From: Semisulcospira habei
Lineage: Eukaryota > Mollusca > Gastropoda > Semisulcospiridae
Reading direction: 5' to 3'
DNA length: 64,000 nucleotides
Assembly (NCBI GenBank): GCA_036245525.1
Contig: BTPG01000007.1
Coordinates: forward strand, 129,338,917 to 129,402,916
The position numbers and the translations under genes are program-made. Shown here in pieces: positions 42,362 to 55,000 of this stretch. Numbering within the stretch: the stretch's first letter is position 1; the number at the start of each line of letters is the position of its first letter. The notes under the pieces are model-generated. The model had not been told where the DNA came from and searched no databases. It worked only from the letters and a program-made list of their open reading frames with translations.

Positions 42362-43577
42362 TCAGTGCAAGTTGCCCCTGGCTGAGCTGTTCCACGGGTC
42401 CGTGTCCTCTGTGCCCATGCTGGAAGAGGTGGACATGGGCTTGTCCGAGCGTCTGTCACTATCTATGGACATGGCCCGCGTCAGGCGATGGGGCATTCGT
42501 GCCGGGACTGATGACTCCGGGCTGACGCTGGTTATCTTGCTCTCGCTCAAGGTCAGGGAGTTCTCCTGGTTGAAAGCCGCCACGTTGCTCTCGGTCAAGG
42601 CCGACACGTGATCGTCCGAGGCGGGCGTAGCCATTGATATGTCCTCTGAAGGTGAGGCGGGGTCAGGCCACGTGCCCGGCATGCTGTGACTGAAGGTCAA
42701 GGGCTTTCTGACCGCGGCGGCCTCGAACCTGCTAGTTCCCGGGCTCAGCCTGTCCTCCTCTTCGTCCGAGAAGGTCAAGGCCCTTTTGCTTCTGGCGTCG
42801 GTGACCTTGAACCTGCTGTCTGAGCCGGTGTCTGTGACCTTGAACTTGCTGCCCACGCACGCGCCCTCCTCGTGCTCGTCACTGTGTTCTGGGATGGAGG
42901 CGGTGAGTCTCACCGCACGCCCCGCCGCACCCATCTCCGCCCATCGCCCACTTCCGCCCGCCTCCGCCCTTTCCTTATCCCGGGGCGATCCGCTCCGGGG
43001 TAAGGAAAGGGAGGAGGTGGGTGGGGGCTTGTCGTCCTTAGGGGAGGGTGTTAGCTGAACCTCGTGCCCCACCCCCTGTCCATCACACACCACGCTCGTC
43101 GCCCGGGGCTGGGGGTGGGGCTGCGGATGATCCTCTACTGGCGTTCCGGCAGCTGACGGTGCCGACGACGCCGTTGCTGCCGCAGCCGCCGTGGCAGCTG
43201 TCGTAGCGGCTGCAGAAATTGTAGCCGAGCTGTTAGCCAGAGAATTCCGCTTCTGGGTGCGGAAAATGTTGTGGTGGTGATGGTGATGTAGGTCATCCGT
43301 GATGTCCACAGACTTGGCCCGCGACCCGAAGTTTCGCCCCCCGCTCCAGATATGCAAAACCGCCGACATCCGCGCGCGCGCTGCGTGTCGCTCCTCGGGT
43401 TTGGGGGAGGTGGGCTTGTGTGTGGGCACGGGGGAGGTAGGCTTCTGCAGACTGCTGCCCAAGCCTGAGAGAAGCCCCCCGTTGTTGCCAGGGGCGTGAC
43501 CGTCAGCGGTGTTGTCTGTTGAAGTGCCAGCCTCCGCGTCTTCGCCGTTCGTCGTCTTCATCTTCTCCGCCACGAAC
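42362..43577 (-). CDS. Terminal exon, cytoplasmic tail of the sushi protein
   Basis: Acceptor GTCGTGGGGCAG then GTTCGTGGCGG; the frame RFVAEKMKTTNGEDAEAGTS continues the previous exon. About 405 codons of Ser/Pro/Ala-rich sequence with acidic patches (TFSDEEEDRLSPG) end SSARGNLH. A minus-strand AATAAA at 42271-42276 lies about 90 nt past the stop and suits polyadenylation. Confidence 0.75.
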
Positions 43578-44831
43578 CTGCCCCACGACATAACAACTGT
43601 TAGTCTTTTGTCAGAACTGAGGCGAGCGATTCGGTCATCGTTCTCCTGTTTCATTCATTGCATGTAAAGCTATGCTTAATGGCGTGGAAATAAGAGATAC
43701 GGCATATACACTTTATGAAATCTGATAGACTGTAAACGTTTTTGTGAAATTGTCGAGTCTTTTGAAAATTGAAGATTAAAAAATATATCATTTGTCATGT
43801 GTCATTCTTTTATATGCATTAATTGAACCATAAAGTCAGTAATTTATTTCCGTATGTATGAATGTACAATACATTAAAACAATATTAACCCTTTGAGTGT
43901 CATTTCACGCAGACTGTGTTTTTGCAATCTTCGTTCATTGAACACGAAAAAGCACGAGATGTCCCAGAAACATAGATCAAAAGAGGTTTCAGCAAGAGGC
44001 ATAGATCTTCATGAGCCCCCGCAACTGCGGGGGCTCATGAGGATCTATACCTCTTGCTGTTGGGTGGCGTTCAAATTTTCTCGGCACTGAACGGGTTAAA
44101 CTCCTGCTTTTTTTTGTGTTCAATATAGGAGAGCACGTATGGCAGAAAAGGTAAACGTTTTTTATTCTGACCTAAAAGCTTTGATGAGAGACCGGAACCC
44201 GTAGCGACGTCTGCCGCCCATATTCGGTGCTATGGGAACGACCTCTGTCATCATTTTCGCGTGACCCGGCGCGATGCGGGTCATCAAGGACAGACGCTCC
44301 TGGTGCTTGCGCGCAGCTTTCTTGCGCCGCCGGAAGCGATAAAAGTCGTATGGGATACAGGCGACGAAGACGGAAAGTGTGGCTCCGATAATCAGCATGA
44401 CCAGGTACGCTTTGGGCAGGACACCTACAACAAAAGTCAGAACTCAGTGAGCAAGAAGCCCGCGGACAGACGGTTGGCATTAGCTGGCCCGCGCACGTCT
44501 GTGCGCGGGCCAGCTAAGGCCAAAGTCAGTCGACCCTTTATGACCTATTGCTAACTGGGATCAATATGCATAAAATATTACACACGGCAACGAAGTGACA
44601 AAATAAAACGTATGCACATTAGCAGAGGACAATGCATGAACACTGACAAGCGTCATATCTCAAGACAGAAAAAGATAGGTTTTAAAGACTGCGTTTGAAA
44701 CTGGCACTGGATTTACTGTGTCTCAAGGATTTAGGAAAATCATTCCAGAATGCTACACCTTGATAAAAAAAAAAAAAGATCTTTGCCCAAATCCTTTTAT
44801 CTTTACGGCTAGAATCCGCAGCATTAAATTG

Positions 44832-44898
<67 letters not shown>

Positions 44899-45149
44899 AA
44901 TATAATTGTTTACGAAAAATGTCAAATTAAAAGACAAATGACACACTTTTTGTCTATTGTGTTTAAAAAAGACGGTAGTCTTTGAAAAAAATGGGGCTGG
45001 TTGGAGAGCATTCCGGAGCATGCACATGACGTTTTTGGCGTGCGGGGCAGAAATTATGGCAAAGAAGTAACAAGATAAAAATGACGTCACGTCTAGCTAC
45101 GCAAACCTTGCTAGAGAACGTCTTTTTGGCGCCAAAGCGCCGCGCGCGC

Positions 45150-45215
<66 letters not shown>

Positions 45216-45346
45216 CAGCGACTAGAGCCCGCGTTTGAGGACGGACAAGGTTGAAATTTTAGGATATTGTTCCTGAAAGAATTATCTCGGGACCATTTTT
45301 TCGATTTTTTTTTTTATTAAGATGCTCATTTTCCGAGAAAATGGCC

Positions 45347-45391
<45 letters not shown>

Positions 45392-48300
45392 AAACACGTT
45401 TGATCCACACTGGAGTGCGTTATTTTTTTTTTTTTTAATTTTTACTAGATATTTTGCGTATACGGCTAGATAAAAGGGAGATATTGAATGAGTTCATTAA
45501 CCAGCATTGTACCTCTAGAACCTTTTCAGTGATAAATAAATATTTTTTGAAAAAATATATATTTTCACGTTTTCGGGATTAATTTCACGAATTATATGTG
45601 TTAATCTTAAAACAATTGAATCTTTTTTACGAAAAAATCCCCAATCTTTTCATTGATAATCGCATGATTTTTCGTATACGGTATTTACATAAGCCCACAG
45701 TTTGTTTCGGCTGTCGGGTACGATTTGGTCAATTGTGACCTGTATGCCCTAGGTGTGAAAATCAGACAATGTTCTGCACCACTTTTTAGGAGTCATTTGT
45801 AAAACAGCTAACATAACTTTAATTTTTCTTGTACGAAAAAAAGCTACCTTCTCATTAATACCCGCATGATTTTTTCATAAACAGTGTTTGCATACGCCTG
45901 CTGTTTGTCCCGGCCCAGGATTAGGTCAAATTGTGATCTGTAAGCCCTAGGCGCAAAACTCAGCAAGAAAATTGCAAAGTTGATTCTCTGATACGTAATC
46001 CAGGGGAAAAAAAAACGGATTTGTTCAATAGCATGTCCGTTGAAAGGTCCTGGTAAATCAAAGTGGCACAGTTGGAGTGCGTCTGAGTTGATCAGTGTTC
46101 AGGTCGCCCCCATAGGCAAGAGATTTCCCTGTCCCCCATAACCCGCCCGTCAGGGCCGTCCATGATCACCTCGGTGCTGTGGACGTTAAACCCGAACTAA
46201 CTAACTAACTCAGATACGTCAAATCTTAGTACTGCGATGAGTGACGTATAACATCGAGTCGTTACTATGAATACAGCGTCGTGGGACCAATGATGCCATG
46301 ACGTGAAGCTTGAAGTGACGTCATTTGGCTGCTCGTGCTATTCTTCTTCTTCAGAATAGCTACGCTACGCCAGACCACAGAGCTTATGAATGGCGGGAAT
46401 CGCCGTGTTTTCCGTCTTTATTTCTGTGTGCCAGTGTGTGTTGATCATAGGGTGGGTTAGAGTAGGAGATGGATTCCTGTCGCTACACGAGCCCACAGAG
46501 CGTACTAATGGCGGGTCCCTTAATGTGTCCGTCTTTATTTGTGTGCGTCGACGTGTGTGTTGATCAGAGGTTGGCTTAGAGAGGAGGAAAATGGATGAGC
46601 ATAATAAGCCTAAAAATATGAACAACTCTAAATGTTCCTAAAAGATAAACGGATCTGAGCTCCAAACATTACGGTAGACTTTGGGATGAAAATAATCCTC
46701 ATCTTGTTTTTCCAAAAGTCAGTCAAATTGTAAAACCAGAACTGAAAAAAATCACTGGCTCTACAAAGGTGACATACGTTGCCGTTTCTTTATTTTCAAT
46801 TGAAAAGTGTGTAACACAACACCGCCGTGTGGCCTTTTAAAAGAGTTTTTTCAACAAACGTGACCGGTCAAATGCGTATATTCGTGATTCGTGAGTCGAC
46901 GTCACGATTGTGAGGCCGTGACAATAACTCTCCTAGAAACCCAATCTTTTTAACCTATTCAGCCCTGATTCACTACACCAAGCCTCAGTCGCATGAGCGG
47001 AGCACCTTGCTATGGCTTGCGCAAGATTAAGCTTAACTCGGAGCACCTTGCTTAGTGACTTGCGCATGATTATGCTTAAGCCTGCTCGTGCAGTTGGCCC
47101 AAAGACAGTATTCGACAACGCCAGTTTTAAAGTTGGAGCAAAAATTCTGGCGTCACCCTCGGACTATCATGGTCGACAGCTAAGTTACACAAGCACAGTG
47201 ACCACCCTTGAACAATCATGGTTGATAGCCGAGTTTTCTGGCACCATCTTTCAACCATCACGAGCGATACGTCTCTTAAACCTGAACCCTTTAGCTGTCG
47301 GTAGCGGTTTTTGTCCCGATGATTCCTTCGACGAAAACCGCTACCGACAGTCAATGGGTTAATGTTATCGTGAGGTTTGCGGATTTCGACCTTAGGACCC
47401 TAAGCATTGAAAAAAAAATGTGTCAAACCCTTTACTGCGCGTTTATGTTTCTGAAATCTTTGTTAATACAACGCCAAAGATCACCAGTCACTCACGGAAA
47501 ATGTATGCCAGTGCTGTTAGCAAGAGCCATAGATCCTCATGAGTCCCCGCAGTTGCGGGGGCTCATGAAGATCTATGCCTCTTGCAGTTGGCTCGCGTTG
47601 ACTTCTTCTCGTGGCGAAGGGGTTGCAAGGGTACGCGCATGCCGTTGAAGCTGAAGAGACCTGTATTCAGTAAAAGGCTTCAGGAAATCCGCTGACCTTT
47701 AGACCTCGTGCTCAGTGCCTGCCTGATTAGTTTACAGCGCGAAGAAGTAATTTGCACCTCAAAATCCCAGGAGCAGGAAACTGATCAGAGTTAGGTCCCT
47801 TGACAGCGGCCCCGAGCCTCACATTGAGGCGCGGCGACGTGCGTGACGCGGTTATTTTTGTCTCTTGGATCTCACCACTGGAAACCTTCTACGAGTCAGG
47901 TCCCTTAGCTGACATCGGCGTCTAACGTACGTTGTGCGATGTGGTTCTTTGTCCCGTAAAGCTTACCAAGGAAGCCCTCCTAGGTCCCATGACATCTGCT
48001 CTGAACATTTATAGTGAATTAAAGCCTCTATAGGCGTGAAGTGCGAGACGTGGTTCTTTTTTTTTTGGGGGGGATCTTACCAAGGAACTTTCTCAGAATT
48101 AGGTCCAATGACATCGGTTTCGAGCCTTTATAGTTAATTACAGCCTCTATAAAGGTGTGACGTGCGTGTCTCTTAGATCACAGGAAGCCGCGGCGAGTTA
48201 GGTCCCCTGGAATCGGCTCGAAACCTCTGTAGAGGCGTCAGTGACTGACGTGGTCAAATTTGTATCATAGATCTTACCACAGAGGACCTTATACGATTTA

Positions 48301-50975
48301 GGTGCCTCTATAGATAAGGCGTGACGAGTGTGACTTTGTAATGCTGACTTTTAGATCTTACCAAGAATTAAGAATTAGGTCACGTGACATCTGAGCCGAT
48401 ATAGAAGCGTGACTTGCGTGACTTGATTATACTGTCTCTTAATCCAGACCAAAAAGGTGACTGCCAAGCGTGTAATATGCAAAGAAGTACCCAACGGAGA
48501 AAGAAACACGCTTAGAAAAGACGGGTACAAAAAAGGTGTTGTACCCGTCTTTTCTAAGCGTGTTTCTTTCTCCGTTGGGTACTTCTTTACTGTCTCTTAG
48601 GATCTTACCGCAAGGAAACTTTCTGCGAGTTAGGTCCACTGGAATCGAAACGTTTATGACTTAACGTCTTTTGTCCACCACGAAAGTGATTTTAGAGACG
48701 GGGCATCGAAAAGGGTCTGAACAAATTTAGACGCCAGCTGTATTCGAACCCGGAACCTTTCGGCCGAGAGGCGAGCGCTCTACCACCGAGCCACCCAGCT
48801 CTCCTCCCTGGAATCGGCTCCAGCCTGTGTAGAGACGTGACGTGGTTATTTCGTGTCGTAGATATCGCCACGGGGAACCATATACGAGTTAGGTCCGGCT
48901 CCGTCCGTGCTTCTACAGAGGAGGCGTGACTCGCGTGTGACTTCGTTATGTTTTATTTTAGATCGTACCGCACGAAACATATGCGTTAGGTCCCCTGACA
49001 TCGGCTCCGAGCCTCTATCGAGACACGCTGCATTCGGTTTAAGTGGCTTAACGCCGCGTACACGGATGCGGCATGTTTCGAATGCGTCAACCACGGACAA
49101 CATGTGTTCATTTTCATAGGCCGGGAGCTCTCCCGATCGGTCTGAGTTTCTGCAAAACTTGAGAACGGCGAACAATTCTCACTCAGTCTAGCTGTATATA
49201 TGGTCGAGGACGGTGCCCTAATCCCTTTCACTCTTTCACGCTTTACGCCGCGAATCCGGATGCGGCACGTCTCGAAAGAGTTAACCCTGTCGCTGCCAGT
49301 GGACGCAGATTGTGTTTTTGAAATCATTGTAAATGCAGCGTTAAATATGCCTACTGAGGAACGTGGTCACAAAAGGGTTTTAACAAGAGGCATAGATCCT
49401 CATGAGCCCCCGCGTCTGCGAGGGCTCACATGAGGATCTATGTCTCTTGCAGATGGAACTTAGTCTTCACGTTTTTTCTCGCGGCATTCGCCGAGGTTAA
49501 CTTTTATGGTTGACGAAGGCGCCTTACTATTACAGCACAGCTCTTAATCATCTCTGGCGGCGCGCCGAACGAGGAAGCTGCCAAAACTAATCCGCCACTA
49601 CCCTGGAACTGTCATGGTCGAGGAAGATACCTAGCTAATCTGGCCTGGGGCCAGTTGCGTGAGCCTTGAGCTCAGGTCCTCCGCCAGCCACTACGCAAGC
49701 GTGATGCGCAAGTTGCACGCTTGAGCCTTGTCCTGCGCCAGCCACCAAGCAAGGCGCTCCGCTATTATATATATAATATGCTCACTCATGCAACTGGTCA
49801 CTGGTCCCTTAACTGAATACGAGCCGGTTGGCGGTTCTAGCGGCGGCCAAACTTGTGAATTTAAAAAGCTCTCAGCACGCGCGACCAGACAAGAGGTGAT
49901 CGCGTTTGCTCCCTAATGAAGGACGCTGCTGGCACCTGCTCTCGGCACTGCATGACTCTCACACTTCAAGCTGTCAGTGGTCATGCGGACTGCAATCTCT
50001 GAAACCGACACAGCGTTAATGTCCGAAATGCGTTGCGTTAGAAGACGCAGATGTAAACTGGTGTCAGCAAGAGACATAGCTCATGAGGATCTATGTCTCT
50101 TGCACTGGGCCTTGTTCGCTGTGTTCTCTTCGGCAAGTGCACGACTTCAGTTTGACTCGGCTTCTGAAGAAGAAGTTTTTTTCTGGCACCGAAAGAACTT
50201 TTTTTATTTGTGCATTTCCTCTTGAGGCATAGATCCTCATGAGCACCCGTATTATGCTGAGGGCTCAAGGCCGCAGAGAATGACTCCGCCCTCTAGGCCG
50301 TATCATAGTGTCTGCGTGCCTCATACAAACATAACCATCGGCACACAATTATCAGCATTTGTCTTGCGGTGACGAAATTGATTTCATCCAGTGTACTCAA
50401 ATGTATGCCACGAAAACAATTCGTCTGCAGGCTGCTGGGGGCTCGCAAGAGAATCTCTTTCTCTTGCCATTGGTGTAGAATTTCCACATTGCCGATGGAT
50501 CTTCGCGGAACATAGGCTAGTGTCCTCCATTCACCCCTCTGTGCATGCAGTTATAGGCGCTATTTAAAATTAACGCACTTTAAAACTGAACGTGACTGCG
50601 CTAGCTTTGATCAATTGTATCTGCCGCTGTGTACATATTTTCCCCCCAAAAGTTGTTTTGTAACCCCATGATTGCCAGGCTCGCCAAACTGCAAGAGGCA
50701 TAGAACCTCATGAGACCCCGCAGTCGCGGGGGCTCATGAGGCTCTATGCTTCTTGCTTGCCTTATTTTGCATCCGTGTTCGATGGACGGCTGGGATACTT
50801 AAGCCTTTGAATTTACGATTTTTTTTTTCGTTTTTGAAGAGCATGACTGTGCAGTACAAGTGGTTGCACGCACAAAACGTTTGTCAATATACCTCTACAT
50901 ACTGACAAGCAAAATAAATGCGACATTATTCGAGTCATCGGAAAGACTGAGGTGTTAGATGACTCGAATGATAAT

Positions 50976-51011
<36 letters not shown>

Positions 51012-51994
51012 GCGCATTAAATAGGCGCTTTATCCCAATTGAAAATCGGCTCAAAGCGCCGCCGCGAACTGAACCCAACAAGCACGCTCACGTGAATCAC
51101 GCGCATTCACTCACACACTGAACGTAAACACAGAACTTTCACGTGGTGCTAAGGGCAGCTCAAGCGAGCTACTGTAGTTTTTGGAAATTCAAAATCGTTT
51201 GTATTTGAAATTTGATTAAGTGGACTGAAACTGATACCAAAGTGGAGGGGGAGGAAGAGCCGGAGTACCCGGAAAAAGAACCCCCGACGGTCCGCCCGAA
51301 TTAACGGTGACACTAGAGGAGAAAAATCCGACGCCGGAACCCGTAATCGAACCTCGCACCTTTAGCATTGGTGGCAGGCGTCTTAACCACTGCGCCACGG
51401 ACCGCCCCACATGTCACATTTATTTTTGCTCTTCAGCGTACATCAGTGTACAGGTGTATATCTCTGTTTCTCGTGTTAAGGAGGCCATGGGCAATGCACA
51501 CACGACGTAGCCTTTGTTAAAATCTGGTGTAGTTCTTTACGACGCAATTATTGACGTTGATGCTGCAGATGATGGGGCTGTTAGAAGGTGTGTTTACAAT
51601 GATAAGAGACAATGGTATTACAGTCAATAACAACTGGGCGCTGCAGCGTTTATGCTGATGCACTCAGTGTATCCTGGAAGTTTAACCCTTTCACTTCCAT
51701 AGCCAATAGGACACGATTTTAAAAAGTCGACCAAAACACAGTAAACTGTGGGTTTAACGAAGTGCCTTGTTTTTGGGGGTTTTTTTTTTTGTTGTTTTTT
51801 TTTTTTTGTTGTTGTTTTTTTGTTCTTACATAGAAGTTTGTCTTAAGTGACTTAATTAACAGTACACTTTGCATTAAAACACCCCCCTCCCCCCCCCCCA
51901 CCCTGCCCTTCCCCCCCCCCCCAGCCCCCCGCACCCCCCCCCCCCGAAAAAAAGAAAAAAAAGAAAAAAAAAGGGGGGGGGGCTAATTTAATAA

Positions 51995-52025
<31 letters not shown>

Positions 52026-55000
52026 ATATTAATAGTCTGATAATAAAGAGAATTTATAAAGCACTAAAACACGGTAAATTGCTGTGACATTTTTTGATGT
52101 TCATATATACGCAGTTTGTTATAACCGAAGTAAACCATGAGGCAATAAAAACACGAATTTTTCAACATATCGCTTTTCTTCGTAAATATGCTTTAATCCG
52201 GGTTATTTTGACGTCATTTACTTTTTTAAAAAAAAATGTTATGAAGAGTGTGTTATGTCGCGTATAAATGGAATGTTTAGTCTTAAAATCTCACATCGAT
52301 GACTTATGACGTCATCAGTGACCCTATCATCACGAGATATTGAAAGTGAAATGGGGAGCATCTGCAGAGGAAACAGCTGAAAGCCAACCAACGTGCAGTG
52401 TCACTAGGGTCCGTGTGAATGAAAATCCGGCCTGTTTGGTCTTGACCTATTTTTTGTTTGTCAAAGGCACCTAAATAATCAACATGACCTAAACACATGA
52501 ATATAAAAAAGTTGCTGATTTTTAGGTTAGCGGTCATATTTACCTAATCAATATGGGTGTGTGTTTTTTTTTTTTATCTCTGTGTCAATCACTGGAGCAT
52601 ATGAAATGGTTTGAAAGTAATTCACAATAAATAAAATACAAATTATTAAGAAAATGAGTGCACCGGAAGTTCTGGTTCTCTAGTGAATTTTGTGAGTCCA
52701 ATTTTTTTGAGGCAGTTAACAACATCATATGCAGTCCCCACAAACATGAAACTTGCTTGTCAGAGTGCGTCCAGTTTTGCTTATTTTCACCACTAATGAA
52801 ACACTGTGTCCTCCAAGGTAGCCACGGGCGATAACTCTTCCAAATATGATTTTTTTTTTTTTTTTCTGTGAAGGTAGCTCAGACAGTAGGCTGAACATTT
52901 GTGAAGTAAACAAGAAATAACATTTTCTTGTTTTGTAGTCAGGGTGGCTCTTTGTTTGCCATTTACCGACACTTTTCGCGTTTTTATCGCCTCTGATTAA
53001 CATAGAAAGAGTGTGGTCGTATCTCTGAAAACGTGATGTCATATCAAAATTGTGTGATATATCCCGGTGGGCAAAAGGCTGTCGGATCGAAGTCGAAGTC
53101 GGCCCGCGCACAGCCGTGCGCGGGCCCACTGCGGTCCCCTTCGGCCTGATAGCCTTTGCGTACTCGGATACTCCCTTGTTAAAAGCGGACGGTTTGCCGT
53201 ACACAGAAAATTATGTCATCGGGACTTTTTTGAAAAATCGGGGTCATATCCGACTTTTAAAATTTTTATTTTGTTATTTTTTTATATCCGACCTCGTCAT
53301 AAGCAGAGTTGACTGTACTGCGTGTTATTCATAGGTCACGAAATGCGGATCGGAGGTGATGATGACTCAAAGCAAGGACAAGGTAGAGAATTTAGTATAG
53401 AGACTTTTATCTTAAAAAAAAAAAGGTCCCCTGAGCCGACGTCAGCCATCGTTGGCCCGCGCACGACTGTGCGCGGGTCAACGATGGCTGACATCGGCCC
53501 GACGATCTATCGTACTTTCCCTTCTATATCTTAGTATTGGGAATGGTAGAGATGTCACACAACAGCTGTTTTGTCTATAAATCAATGCAACATAACGACT
53601 ATTTTTTTTTAGTCTGACGTAACAGAATCAGCTAACAAAAAGAAATCAGTAGTTGACGTTATTTCTGCTATTCCCAGTGCAAAGACGTAGTTCATAATGG
53701 GAGAAAAGACGTCACAAATGCTGTTTTTCAACACTCTATTTAACCGAGAGAAGAAAAAAATGCTCGATTTCAATTTCTCGCTGATGGTTGCTTCTGTTGT
53801 TTTACGTCTTGCTTTGTTTTGACTTCCCTTTAAAGCACCGTTACGCGTAAATATTATGTCACATTTCAACACCATTTGTGTTCGTTATGCCTTGTTGAGA
53901 CACCTAATGAACTTTAACGGCTGTTTGGACATGCAGCAAGAGCACACGCGTAATCGCACTTATTTATTCTGTGCACCCGTTAGCTTGTCGATCTATTTTT
54001 GGCTGCTTCTCATACTGATACCGTTGTATTTATAGAACAGAGTGGAGTCATTGTCAAGTTACTGGATATTCTGACGACCTGTGCTGAACTGGATTCTCCT
54101 GTGTCTAAATGAACCATAACCAGACATGTGTGTAGTGTTTCGTAACCATCTGTTCCAAACGTGTATATTTAAACAGGTGCAACGCTAGTGGGCCTTTAAA
54201 TGACAATGTCAGTCCAATCCATCGCTAGCTCGCAACCGACGTTGACGCTAAAAGCGCAAGAGCTAAGCTTTCTTGTGATGTTAAATCTGGATCCACTCAG
54301 AATATGCTGAAACCTGATGGACAATGTCGTGCCTTCAAAGAAATGGATGATACATTATTGATGCAAAATGAACGAGCTTTCCAGACAGACATTGTAAAAC
54401 CACGGCACTCAATTATTTTGACGGGATGCAGATAGAATGTCAACATTCTTATGGGTTTATTCCTGGGTGCGCGAACTCGTCTCACCATGCAAGTTTTTAA
54501 TGAACATTAAAGGGCTGGACATGTGTGGTAATTACGCTGTTGCAAACGCTCAGCTTTGAGGTTTCAATTCCCAGCTTAGGGGTTTCGTCCTGTCAGAAAT
54601 AGACTGTTCAGGAAAAAATGTTATTGACCATGGTAGTTCAAAGGTGGTGCCAGAACAGCTTGGCGCCTCCAGGCGCCAAGCTGTTCTGGCACCGCCCTTG
54701 AACTTTCACAGTCGACCCCTATCATGTATTGAATGGGTTAACATTTTCAGGGTCTCAGAAGGTCTATGGCTTTTGTCATTACAGCAAAACCCTCTCAGAA
54801 ATGGACTGTTCAAGAAAAATGTTATCGATCATCATAGTTCAAGGGGGGTTTCCAAAATAGCTTGGTGCCTCCTGGCGCCAAGCTATCCTGGCACCACCCT
54901 TGAACTATCATGGTCGATCCAGATCTTTGTGTTTTGCGTCAGGACTCAATGGGTTAACAATTTCAGCGTCTCAGAACGTCTATGATTTTTTTTCAGGACA

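Larger units (their letters stand above)
47761..49022. repeat. Degenerate satellite, about 11 units of 90-135 bp
   Basis: Repeats GAGTTAGGTCCC(C/T)TGACATC and GGCTCCGAGCCTCTATAGAG, GCGTGACGTGCGTGACGTGG, and TCTTAGATCTTACCACAAGG. Unit starts fall near 47784, 47893, 47978, 48092, 48197, 48298, 48376, 48627, 48808, 48888 and 48986. Units are interrupted by the insertion at 48442-48588 and by a tRNA-like segment. Confidence 0.7.

Noticed and set aside
48718..48805. Possible tRNA gene on the minus strand
   Set aside because: Box A and box B are recognisable, but the acceptor stem does not pair; better read as a tRNA-derived SINE head.
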